From Sphingomonadaceae bacterium 3R27C6 (GTDB lineage: Bacteria; Pseudomonadota; Alphaproteobacteria; Sphingomonadales; Sphingomonadaceae), in the NCBI GenBank assembly GCA_005503215.1, contig SCNS01000021.1, positions 23,910 to 87,909 of the forward strand: DNA of 64,000 bases, read 5' to 3'. Positions 18,500-25,753 of this stretch are shown piece by piece. The position numbers were made by a program, and so were the translations under genes. The notes below the pieces were generated by a model that searched no databases, was not told where the DNA came from, and was given only the letters and a program-made list of their open reading frames with translations. The first letter of the stretch is position 1; each line of letters opens with the position of its first letter.

Positions 18500-19513
18500 A
18501 TGCGGAATCCTGTCGTCGCGATTATCACCTCGCTTTCACTGATTGGGACGCAATTGGCGGTGCCGGCTGTCGCGCAGACACGCCCCTGGCCGCCCACGGG
18601 TGGCCCGCAGATCCAGCCACCACGTCCAAACCCCGGCGATGGCTATGCGGGCACGATCCGCTGCGAATCGCGAAACAACAACACCCAGCGCTGCAACGTG
18701 CGCACCGGCAATCGCGTCGACCTGCAACGGGTACTCGGCGGACGCTGCTCGAAGGGGCGCGATTGGGGCTTCACCGCCAATCAGATCTGGGTGTCGGGCG
18801 GCTGCCGCGCCGAATTCGCTTATGGTTATGCCAATGATGGCGGCTATCCGACGCCGCTGCCCCAACCGGTCAACGATTATGCGGGCATAATGAACTGCGA
18901 ATCCTGGAATCGCAATTATCAGCAGTGCAATGTCCGGACCAACGATCGTGTCGAACTCACGCGCAGGCTCGGCGGCAAGTGCAACGCCGGGCGCCAATGG
19001 GGCTACACCAGCGATTATATCTGGGTCGATAAGGGCTGCCGCGCCGAGTTCGGCTATGGCTATCGCGGTGTGCAGCCTCCGAAGGACAAGGACAAGGGGC
19101 CGAGCACCGGGCTGATCATCGGCGGCATCGTCGTCGCGGGGGGGCTGCTCGCGCTGCTCGCGAGCCAGAAAAAGAAGAAGAAGGAAGCAACCGGCGAGCA
19201 GACGACGGCGCCTGAGGACACGGCAACGCCGACCTATCCCGCCGGCCCGCCCGCGGCACTGAGCGCCAACCTCTCGGCGCTGCCGAGCGCGGCGCGGCCG
19301 TCGGTGCAGAATTGCATGACCGATGCGGCGCGGCAGATCGGGGTCACCGGCGGCACCCGGCTGTCCTACGACAAGCTGATCTCGCTCGAACAGGGCAATG
19401 GTGGCTGGCGCATCCGTGCGACGATGACCGCGACCTATCCCGACGGCGCCAAGCAGGTCGAAATGTATTGCCGCGCGACGCCAAGCGACATCATCCAGCT
19501 CGACTTCACCTAG
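18500..19513 (+). CDS. Exported protein with two DUF3011 repeats
   Basis: A 337-residue protein. A signal peptide ends at about residue 26 (AVPAVAQ). Two homologous DUF3011 units follow, near residues 50-98 and 125-178, each with CES, QxCNVRT, RVxLxRxLGGxC and an RAEF segment after a GC pair; the conserved cysteines probably form disulfides in the periplasm. A hydrophobic segment (TGLIIGGIVVAGGLLALLA, about 200-220) and a run of lysines come next, then a C-terminal domain of about 85 residues ending in MYCRATPSDIIQLDF. The ATG at 18500 was preferred to upstream starts because it gives the signal peptide and follows GGGAAAG. The function of DUF3011 is unknown. Confidence 0.85.
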   Translation: MRNPVVAIITSLSLIGTQLAVPAVAQTRPWPPTGGPQIQPPRPNPGDGYAGTIRCESRNNNTQRCNVRTGNRVDLQRVLGGRCSKGRDWGFTANQIWVSGGCRAEFAYGYANDGGYPTPLPQPVNDYAGIMNCESWNRNYQQCNVRTNDRVELTRRLGGKCNAGRQWGYTSDYIWVDKGCRAEFGYGYRGVQPPKDKDKGPSTGLIIGGIVVAGGLLALLASQKKKKKEATGEQTTAPEDTATPTYPAGPPAALSANLSALPSAARPSVQNCMTDAARQIGVTGGTRLSYDKLISLEQGNGGWRIRATMTATYPDGAKQVEMYCRATPSDIIQLDFT

Positions 19514-19540
19514 ACAGGAGGGGCGAGTCCGATATCTTCT

Positions 19541-19573
19541 GCCGCCCCGGTGAAAGCCGGGGCGGCAAATTTT
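19541..19573 (+). terminator. Rho-independent terminator after the DUF3011 gene
   Basis: GCCGCCCCGG and CCGGGGCGGC form a 10-bp perfect GC stem with a TGAAAG loop, followed by AAATTTT. It lies 28 bases after the DUF3011 stop and just before the EamA gene. Confidence 0.8.
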
Positions 19574-19598
19574 GGACGAAGACAGGGTCGGAAACGCG

Positions 19599-20522
19599 AT
19601 GCGAAGGGATGGTGGGCCGGCTGCGGCGCTTTGGTCGCGGGCCTATCCGCTGTTGACCGTGACCGCGTTGTTCTGGGCCGGGAATTCGATCGTCGGGCGC
19701 GCGGCGCGCGACCTGGTGCCGCCCGCCGCCTTGTCTTTCTGGCGCTGGACCTTCGCGCTTGCCTTGCTGCTCCCGCTCGCCTGGCCGCATCTCAAGCGCG
19801 ATTGGCCCATCTTGCGCGCGAACTGGCCGATCGTCGCGCTGCTCGGCGCATTGGCGATCGGGTCGTTCAACATCCTGCTCTACACCGGGCTGCAGAGCAC
19901 CACCGCGCTCAATTCGATGCTGATCCAGTCGGCGCTGCCGGCGCTGGTTCTCGTCGTCGGTGCATTGGTGATGGGCGACCGCACCAGCCTGCGCCAGATT
20001 GCAGGTGTGCTGATTTCGCTCACCGGCGTGCTGGCGATCATCGCGCGCGGCGACCCGGCGATGCTGTGGGGATTGCAGCTCAACATCGGCGACGCGATCA
20101 TCGGCGGCGCGGTGCTGCTCTGGGCGCTTTACTCGGTGCTGCTCCGCCGCCGGCCGGCGGCGCATCCGCTGAGCTTCCTCGCGGCGTCGATGGTGGTCGG
20201 CATCGCGGTCATTGTGCCATTTTACGCGCACGAGCTGTGGTCGGGGCGGCTGATCGTTCCCGCGACGGGTAGCGCGCTCGCCATCGCCTATGTCTCGATC
20301 TTTCCGTCGTTCCTCGCCTATCTCTTCTTCAATCGCGGGGTCGAGCTGATCGGCTCGGCGGCGACGGGGCAATATATGAATGTGATGCCGCTGATGGGGG
20401 CCGGCCTCGCGATGCTGTTCCTCGGCGAGGTGCTGCACCTGTTCCACATCATCGGGCTGGCGCTGATCGTCGCCGGCATATTGGTCGCCGGGCGACCGTC
20501 GCAGCCCGCAGCGCAGGCCTAG
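19599..20522 (+). CDS. EamA/DMT-family transporter
   Basis: About 307 residues with ten hydrophobic segments in two EamA halves (ALFWAGNSIVGRAARDLVPP in helix 1, GLQSTTALNSMLIQSALPAL in helices 3-4, and NRGVELIGSAATGQYMNVMP in the second half). It belongs to the drug/metabolite exporter superfamily; the substrate is unknown. I chose the ATG at 19599; an in-frame TTG at 19572 would add nine residues but begins inside the terminator T-run of the preceding gene. The stop overlaps the convergent HCCA-isomerase gene by four bases. Confidence 0.9.
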   Translation: MRRDGGPAAALWSRAYPLLTVTALFWAGNSIVGRAARDLVPPAALSFWRWTFALALLLPLAWPHLKRDWPILRANWPIVALLGALAIGSFNILLYTGLQSTTALNSMLIQSALPALVLVVGALVMGDRTSLRQIAGVLISLTGVLAIIARGDPAMLWGLQLNIGDAIIGGAVLLWALYSVLLRRRPAAHPLSFLAASMVVGIAVIVPFYAHELWSGRLIVPATGSALAIAYVSIFPSFLAYLFFNRGVELIGSAATGQYMNVMPLMGAGLAMLFLGEVLHLFHIIGLALIVAGILVAGRPSQPAAQA

Positions 20523-21121
20523 GCGAGCGCTTCCTCGACCTGTGCGAGGCGGTCCTTGCCGAAGAACATCTCGCTGCCGACGAAGAAGGTCGGGATGCCA
20601 AACACGCCGCGTGCGACCGCGGCTTCGGTGTTCTGGACCAGCTTCGCCTTGATCTCAGGCTCCTGCGTGCGTCCGAGCAGCGCGGGACCGTCGAAGCCGT
20701 TCGCCGACAGGAAGGTCGCGATGACCTCGGGATCGTCCATCTTCAGGCCATCCTCCCACATCGCGCGGTTCACCGCGTCGACATAATCGTCGAGTGTGCC
20801 TTCGTCGTCGGCAACGATCGCGCCGCGCATGATCGTCAGTGTGTTGACCGGAAAATGCGGGTTGATGCGGAATTTCGTGAGGCCGTGCCTTTCGATGAAG
20901 CGCCGCATTTCGAGGTTCTCGTAGGCGAGCTTTGCGGGGGCGTCGGCATATTGCACCATCGGCGCCTTGTTGCCCGTTGCCTTGAAGATGCCCCCGAGCA
21001 GGCACGGCGTGATGACCAGGTCGGCGCCGGTGCGGTCGAGGAGTTCGGGAAGCGCCTTCATGCACAGATAGGCGTTGGGGCTACCGAAATCGAAGATCAG
21101 TTCGAGCGTCTTGGTCACCAT
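20519..21121 (-). CDS. 2-hydroxychromene-2-carboxylate isomerase / kappa-GST (DsbA-fold) family protein
   Basis: A 200-residue thioredoxin-fold protein. The N-terminal LELIFDFGSPNAYLC carries the serine that binds glutathione in HCCA isomerases and kappa GSTs; it has no CxxC, so it is not a thiol-disulfide oxidoreductase. GVFGIPTFFVGSEMFFGKDRL is the usual C-terminal mark. The family isomerises naphthalene-pathway intermediates or conjugates glutathione. The ATG at 21121 follows GGGGAGAAAA and overlaps the stop of the upstream SDR gene, so both are translated as a pair. The HxlR-linked context suggests a role with electrophilic or aromatic compounds, not proven. Confidence 0.9.
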   Translation of the reverse strand: MVTKTLELIFDFGSPNAYLCMKALPELLDRTGADLVITPCLLGGIFKATGNKAPMVQYADAPAKLAYENLEMRRFIERHGLTKFRINPHFPVNTLTIMRGAIVADDEGTLDDYVDAVNRAMWEDGLKMDDPEVIATFLSANGFDGPALLGRTQEPEIKAKLVQNTEAAVARGVFGIPTFFVGSEMFFGKDRLAQVEEALA

Positions 21122-21846
21122 TTTTCTCCCCAGGGACGGAGGTCGAGTTCGTGGGTCCACGCGCTTTTGGGTTGCTTGTGGAGCATCACATAATTGGCGG
21201 CGATGGCTTGCGGGTTCAGGATCAGGTCCTGCGCCTTGGCATTGTCGAAATCGGGATGGCGGCCCTTGATGAAGTCGGTGTCGATCGCGCCGTCGATGAT
21301 CGTGTGCGCGACGTGGATGCCTTGCGGCCCGAGTTCGCGCGCCATCGACTGGGCGAGCATGCGGAGCGCGCCCTTGGCGCCCGAGAAGGCGGAAAAGCCC
21401 GACCCGCCGCGGAGGGACGCGGTCGCTCCGGTGAAGATGATCGTGCCGCGGCCGCGCGGGCTCATGCGTTTCGCCGCCTCGCGGCCCATCAGAAAGCCGC
21501 CGAGGCACGCCATTTCCCAGACCTTGGTGTAAACGCGCACCGTCGTTTCGGTGATCGGGAAATTGACGTTCGCGCCGATGTTGAACACCGCGACCTCGAC
21601 CGGGCCGACCTCGGCCTCGACCCGATCGAACAGCGCGATCATCGCATCCTCTTCGCGGGCGTCACCAGGGAAGGCGCGCGCCTGATGCCCGTCATCGCGT
21701 ATCGACTGGGCAAGCGCTTCGAGCTGGTCGGCGTTACGTTCGCGGCGGTTGACGCAGACGGTGAGCCCTTCGGCGGCAAAGGCGCGGGCGATGGCGCCGC
21801 CGGTGGCGTCTCCGGCTCCGATGATGACGGCTGCGGGATTGGGCAT
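21115..21846 (-). CDS. Short-chain dehydrogenase/reductase (SDR)
   Basis: A 243-residue NAD(P)-dependent oxidoreductase. It starts with the nucleotide-binding PAAVIIGAGDATGGAIARAF (a GxGxxxGxx variant, unusually GAGDATGGA), then NRRERNADQLE, which suggests NADP preference, FNIGANV in place of the usual NNAG, and a catalytic serine segment FTGATASLRGGSGFSAFSGAKGAL. In that segment the usual YxxxK tyrosine position is occupied by F or S (FSAFSGAK), so activity may be altered. The ATG at 21846 lies just downstream of the HxlR palindrome. It is cotranscribed with the HCCA-isomerase gene. Confidence 0.9.
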   Translation of the reverse strand: MPNPAAVIIGAGDATGGAIARAFAAEGLTVCVNRRERNADQLEALAQSIRDDGHQARAFPGDAREEDAMIALFDRVEAEVGPVEVAVFNIGANVNFPITETTVRVYTKVWEMACLGGFLMGREAAKRMSPRGRGTIIFTGATASLRGGSGFSAFSGAKGALRMLAQSMARELGPQGIHVAHTIIDGAIDTDFIKGRHPDFDNAKAQDLILNPQAIAANYVMLHKQPKSAWTHELDLRPWGEKW

Positions 21847-21870
21847 GCGACTCTCCTCTTGTGTCCGATA

Positions 21871-21893
21871 GTAACTATGATAATCATAGTGAC
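21871..21893. promoter_or_regulatory. 23-bp dyad, candidate HxlR operator
   Basis: ACTATGA-TAA-TCATAGT is a perfect palindrome at 21874-21890 and extends by GT/AC on the outside with one unpaired base on each side. It lies between the SDR gene start (21846) and the HxlR gene start (21936). On the minus strand it falls between a TTGTCA at 21895-21890 and a TACTAT, so a bound repressor would cover the SDR promoter. HxlR-family proteins bind comparable AT-rich dyads. Confidence 0.7.
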
Positions 21894-21935
21894 AAGTGAT
21901 TTCTGTTCCCTGCCGAAGGAGGCTAAGGACGCGAG

Positions 21936-22427
21936 ATGCCCAAACGCGCGGATCTGTCGGATACCTTATGCCCTGTCGGCCGATCGGCCGAGCTGCTTGG
22001 CGACCGCGCGGTGCTGTTGATTCTGCGCGAATTGCTCTTCGGTCGGCGGCGCTTCGAACTGATCGCGGCGAACACCGGACTGGGGCCGCAACTGGTATCA
22101 GCACGCCTCAAGATGCTCGTGGCGGAGGGGGTTGCCGAACGCCGCGCCTATAGCGAGCGGCCGCTACGCCACGATTATTGGCTGACCGATAAGGGCAAGG
22201 CGTTGTTCGATATACTGTACGCGATGCGCAACTGGTCCGAACGCTGGGCCTACGCCCCGGGCGAAACGGGCGACGGGCCCGCGATCCGTTATGTCCACCG
22301 GACGTGCGGGGCCGATGTCGGGACGGCGAAAATCTGTCCGGGGTGCGGCGCGGAGCTGGGTTATGGCGATTTGAAAGGCGAACCGTCGCCGGCGCTCAAG
22401 GCCGAGCAGGTCTCGCGAACGGCCTGA
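21936..22427 (+). CDS. HxlR-family transcriptional regulator with C-terminal zinc-ribbon-like part
   Basis: A 163-residue regulator. The winged helix spans about residues 12-100 (CPVGRSAELLGDRAVLLILRELLFGRRRFELI, GLGPQLVSARLKMLV, and the wing RPLRHDYWLTDKG). Residues 120-150 contain CGADVGTAKICPGCGAEL, with CxC-like spacing suited to a small zinc ribbon, which is an addition to the basic HxlR form. The N-terminal cysteine 12 is where redox-sensing HxlR proteins often react. It is divergent from the SDR/HCCA-isomerase operon across the 21871-21893 dyad and probably represses it. Confidence 0.9.
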   Translation: MPKRADLSDTLCPVGRSAELLGDRAVLLILRELLFGRRRFELIAANTGLGPQLVSARLKMLVAEGVAERRAYSERPLRHDYWLTDKGKALFDILYAMRNWSERWAYAPGETGDGPAIRYVHRTCGADVGTAKICPGCGAELGYGDLKGEPSPALKAEQVSRTA

Positions 22428-22428
22428 C

Positions 22429-22755
22429 TTACGCCTTCTCCAGCGTGCATTGCAACGGATGCTGGTTCTGCCGCGCGGCGTCCATTACCTGGTTCACCTT
22501 GGTCTCGGCGACCTCATAGCTGAACACGCCGCACACGCCGACGCCCTGCTGATGGACGTGCAGCATCACCTGCGTCGCCTGTTCGATGTCCATGTTGAAG
22601 AAACGCTGCAGCACCATCACGACGAATTCCATCGGCGTGTAATCGTCGTTGAGCAGCAGCACCTTGTACATCGAGGGCTTTTTCGCCTTCGCGCGCGTAC
22701 GCGTCGCGATGCCAACGCCGGGGGTGCCGGGCGAGCCATCGTCCTTGTCCGCCAT
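22429..22755 (-). CDS. clpS: ATP-dependent Clp protease adaptor protein
   Basis: A 108-residue adaptor (121 if the ATG at 22794 is used). ClpS delivers N-degron substrates to ClpA. The core [25 protein letters not shown] gives the N-end-rule binding pocket, and [22 protein letters not shown] follows. The N-terminal extension is short and polar, as is normal. I preferred MADKDD at 22755 by family habit; neither start has a good ribosome site. No clpA follows: the neighbour 3' of it is the convergent HxlR gene, one base away. In many proteobacteria clpS and clpA are adjacent, so clpA must lie elsewhere. Confidence 0.95.
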   Translation of the reverse strand: MADKDDGSPGTPGVGIATRTRAKAKKPSMYKVLLLNDDYTPMEFVVMVLQRFFNMDIEQATQVMLHVHQQGVGVCGVFSYEVAETKVNQVMDAARQNQHPLQCTLEKA

Positions 22756-22880
22756 CGCGCGGGGCGGCTGGTTTGTTGCAACAGGAAACATCATGGGCAG
22801 GAATATCGCAAGCCGCGGGCGAAGCGCAAGAGGCGCGGTCGCGGATTTTAACCTCTCGTTCGCCAGCCGGATCGGGTGGC

Positions 22881-22920
22881 CGCAAACAAGAACCGCCCGC
22901 TTCCCGGGGGAAGCGAGCGG
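22881..22920 (-). terminator. Rho-independent terminator after the phasin gene
   Basis: On the minus strand a 13-bp GC-rich stem with one G-T pair (arms at 22908-22920 and 22893-22905, two-base loop) is followed by TTCTTGTTT. It lies about 75 bases after the phasin stop and would insulate clpS from phasin transcription. Confidence 0.75.
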
Positions 22921-22992
22921 CCTTGGGGTGTCGGCGCAGGCGGGGAGGGGAGGGGGAGGGTGCCCGCGCCAACGGTGGAAGGTGAAAGCGCC

Positions 22993-23730
22993 TTAGGCGG
23001 CCTTCATCTTCGAAGTGATGACCGAAACGCGGTTCGAGATCGGCGCGAAGCTGTCGTTCGTCAGCTTGACGACGAGTTCGCTGGTCTTCGAGGTCTGCGC
23101 GACAGCGGCGTCGAACGCCTTCTTGCTGTTTTCGGCATAGAGCTTGAAGAAGTCGGCCGGGGTCTTGACGGCGGTGTAGCCCTTCAGCGCGGCGGTCGTG
23201 TCTTCAAAGCTCTTGCGAGCATAGGTCACGCCTTCCTGGCCGAGGGTTTCGATGCCCTTGGCAGCGATCTTGCCGGCTTCGACGAGCGCTTCGACGTTCG
23301 CCTTGTTGAATTCGACGGCATCTTCAGCAAGCTTGCTGGTCTTGCTCATCGCTTCCTTGGCCTTCTCGTTGAAGTCGGCGGTCAGGGCTTCGGCGCGGGT
23401 CTTCGCTTCGTCGGCGAACTTCTTGACGGTGTCGTTCATGGTCTTGAATCCTTTGGTGGCGGCAGCGACCGGCTTCGGCGCGACCTTGGTCTGGGGTGCA
23501 ATGGTCTTCGCAGCCGTCTTGGGAGCGGCCTTCTTTGCTGCCGGCTTTGCGGCTTTCTTTTGGACCGGCTTGGCCTTCGCCTTGACGATCTTGGTCTTCA
23601 CGGGCGTCGCGGTCTTTTCGACTGCCGGAGCAGCAACAACCGGGGCCGCCGGAGTCGCCACCGGCTTGGCGGGGGTTTCCAGCGTCGCGGCTTCGAAAGC
23701 CTTTTCGGCACTATCCATCTTGGTAGCCAT
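22993..23730 (-). CDS. phaP: Phasin with histone-H1-like Ala/Lys/Pro-rich N-terminal region
   Basis: A 245-residue polyhydroxyalkanoate granule-associated protein. Residues 100-245 form the helical phasin domain (DTVKKFADEAKTRAEALTADF, and later TPADFFKLYAENSKKAFDAA). Residues 20-98 are a low-complexity string of Ala, Lys, Pro and Val with PAKK/AAKP-type motifs (KKAAKPAAKKAAPKTAAK), like the DNA-binding tail of the Pseudomonas phasin PhaF, but here at the N-terminal end. The ATG at 23730 follows AAGGAG at the right distance. It is downstream of phaC, with PhaR-like boxes at 23747 and 23792, so PHA-responsive control is likely. Confidence 0.9.
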   Translation of the reverse strand: MATKMDSAEKAFEAATLETPAKPVATPAAPVVAAPAVEKTATPVKTKIVKAKAKPVQKKAAKPAAKKAAPKTAAKTIAPQTKVAPKPVAAATKGFKTMNDTVKKFADEAKTRAEALTADFNEKAKEAMSKTSKLAEDAVEFNKANVEALVEAGKIAAKGIETLGQEGVTYARKSFEDTTAALKGYTAVKTPADFFKLYAENSKKAFDAAVAQTSKTSELVVKLTNDSFAPISNRVSVITSKMKAA

Positions 23731-23746
23731 CGGGACAACTCCTTTA

Positions 23747-23761
23747 TGTTGCACTGCACAA
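23747..23761 (-). promoter_or_regulatory. PhaR-like box 1, upstream of the phasin start
   Basis: On the minus strand TTGTGCAGTGCAACA contains the paired TGCA-n-TGCA core reported for PhaR operators in alphaproteobacteria. It lies 16 bases before the phasin ATG and so overlaps the leader. A second similar site is at 23792-23812. Confidence 0.5.
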
Positions 23762-23791
23762 TATAGGAGGCGATCGGCGATTTCAAGAGAA

Positions 23792-23812
23792 TTTTTGTGC
23801 GGTGCACAAAAA
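23792..23812. promoter_or_regulatory. PhaR-like box 2, perfect dyad between phaC and phaP
   Basis: TTTTTGTGC-GGT-GCACAAAAA is a perfect 9+9 dyad that shares the TGTGC/GCAC halves with the site at 23747. It lies 42 bases after the phaC stop and 62 bases ahead of phaP, where a phasin promoter would be. phaR itself is not in the window. Confidence 0.55.
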
Positions 23813-23853
23813 TAGTTCGAGCGCCGGCCCGAAGGCAATATATTCGCGGGATA

Positions 23854-25638
23854 TTACCGCTGTTTGACGTAGCGGCCGGGGGCGTCCTCGATGGCCTTTT
23901 TGGCGCCCTTTCCGGGGATGCGCGCGCCCTTCACCGGGATTTTTGCGCTATCCCGCTGCGAAATCCACTCGATCCAGTGCGGCCACCAGCTGCCCTTGGT
24001 CTCGCTCGCGCTCGCGACAAAATCGTCGAGCGTCGCGGCGCTGCTGTCGCCCGTCCAATATTGATATTTGCCCGCGGCAGGCGGGTTGACCACCCCCGCG
24101 ATATGGCCCGACCCCGCGAGCAGGAAGGTCTTCGGACCCGACAGATGGTCCATCAGCCGCCAGACGCTGGCGAGCGGCGCGATATGATCCTCGCGTCCCG
24201 CCTGGATATAGGCGGGCGTTTCGATCTTCTTCAGGTCGATCGGCGTACCGAGCACCGACAGGCTGTTCGGGATCACCATGCGATTGTCGCGGTAGAGATC
24301 GACCAGATATTGCCGGTGCCACTTCGCGGGCAGGTTCGTCGTGTCGCCGTTCCAATAGAGGAGGTCGAAGGGCGGATAGTCGTTGCCGAGCAGGTAATTG
24401 CTGACGACATAGTTCCAGATCAGGTCGCGCCCGCGCAGGCTGTTGAAGGTTGCGGCCATATAGCGCCCGTCGAGATAGCCCGGCGCCGACAGTTGCTGGA
24501 GCAACGCCAGATAGCCGTCGTCGACGAACATCTTGAGGTCGCCGGCCTGTTCGAAATCGACCTGCGCGGTGAAGAAGGTCACCGACTGGACCTTGTCGGC
24601 CTCGCCGCGCGCCGACAGCATCGCAAGCGTCGCGGCGAGCGTGGTGCCCGCGACGCAATAACCGATCGTATGGACCGCGGGGACATCGAGCGCGTCGCGC
24701 ACCGTGTCGATCGCATCGACCTGCGCGGCGACATAATCGTCCCAGGCAACCTCGCTCATCGACGCGTCGGCCGACTTCCACGACACGACGAACACCGACA
24801 ATCCCTGTTCGACCGCCCAGGCGACGAAGCTTTTCGCCGGATTGAGGTCGAGGATGTAAAAGCGGTTGATCCACGGCGGGAAGATGAGGAGCGGGACGGC
24901 GAGCACCTCCTTTGTCGTCGGGGTGTACTGGATCAGCTGGTAAAGATCGGTCTCGTGGATCACCTTGCCCGGCGTCGTCGCGATATTGACCCCGACCTCG
25001 AACGCATCGGGATCGACATGGGAGAGCTGCCCGCGCGACAGGTCATTGAGCATGTGGCGGAGCCCCTTGAGCAGGCTTTCGCCGCGCGTTTCGACCGCGC
25101 GCTTGATCACTTCAGGATTGGTGAGCGCGAGGTTGGTCGGCGCCATCGCATCTACCATCGCCTTCGCGGCGAACTCCATCTTCGCGCGCGCGGCGGGGTC
25201 GAGCCCCTCGAACTGGCGTGTCGTCGCGAGCATCTGTTCGGCGAGCAGACCATAGGTCTGGCGGATCATCGCGAAGACCGGATTGGCCGTCCATTCGGCA
25301 TCGGTGAAGCGGCGGTCCTTTGCCGCCGCATCGGGGACGTCGGGAATGGTTGGGGCCATGGGGTTCATGGTGGCGAGCGAGGCCCAGAAGGCGACGCCCT
25401 GGTCCCACATCTTCGACGATTGCTGCGTCCACAGCTGTGTCGCGGGATTGTCGAGCCATTTGGCGGGATCGAACAGCGCCGCGGCACTCGCATTGCCGTC
25501 GTTCGCCTGACCCAGCGCATATTCGAGCATCATCTGCTGCGCGCGGCCAATCACGCTCGCCCAATGCTGCATGTCGTCGGGGGATGGCATGAAGGGATTT
25601 GGCGTTTCGATCGTGTCGTCCTTGCCCGTGTCGTTCAT
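23854..25638 (-). CDS. phaC: Class I poly(3-hydroxyalkanoate) synthase
   Basis: A 594-residue cytoplasmic enzyme that polymerises (R)-3-hydroxyacyl-CoA into PHA on the granule surface. The lipase-like box GYCVAGT holds the catalytic cysteine at residue 328. FVDDGYL and GSGHIAGVVNPP supply the aspartate region and the histidine, and the N-terminal half (MQHWASVIGRAQQM, FPPWINRFYILDLNPAKSFV) is typical of class I synthases. It lies upstream of and in the same direction as the phasin gene. phaA, phaB and a depolymerase are not in the window. The stop is 124 bases from phaP, with a dyad between. Confidence 0.97.
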   Translation of the reverse strand: MNDTGKDDTIETPNPFMPSPDDMQHWASVIGRAQQMMLEYALGQANDGNASAAALFDPAKWLDNPATQLWTQQSSKMWDQGVAFWASLATMNPMAPTIPDVPDAAAKDRRFTDAEWTANPVFAMIRQTYGLLAEQMLATTRQFEGLDPAARAKMEFAAKAMVDAMAPTNLALTNPEVIKRAVETRGESLLKGLRHMLNDLSRGQLSHVDPDAFEVGVNIATTPGKVIHETDLYQLIQYTPTTKEVLAVPLLIFPPWINRFYILDLNPAKSFVAWAVEQGLSVFVVSWKSADASMSEVAWDDYVAAQVDAIDTVRDALDVPAVHTIGYCVAGTTLAATLAMLSARGEADKVQSVTFFTAQVDFEQAGDLKMFVDDGYLALLQQLSAPGYLDGRYMAATFNSLRGRDLIWNYVVSNYLLGNDYPPFDLLYWNGDTTNLPAKWHRQYLVDLYRDNRMVIPNSLSVLGTPIDLKKIETPAYIQAGREDHIAPLASVWRLMDHLSGPKTFLLAGSGHIAGVVNPPAAGKYQYWTGDSSAATLDDFVASASETKGSWWPHWIEWISQRDSAKIPVKGARIPGKGAKKAIEDAPGRYVKQR

Positions 25639-25753
25639 GCTCGTTCCTGCTGGTCAGTGCGGATAATATGCCTATAACAAGCCGCGATGCGGCTGGCGAG
25701 ATTGCCGCGCGCGTCAACCCACAAGTAACGTAAAGGAGTTGTTCTAGTTTCCC

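Noticed and set aside
23797..25677. A 626-codon open frame antisense to phaC
   Set aside because: phaC is a full-length, well-marked gene; the antisense frame shows only composition effects.
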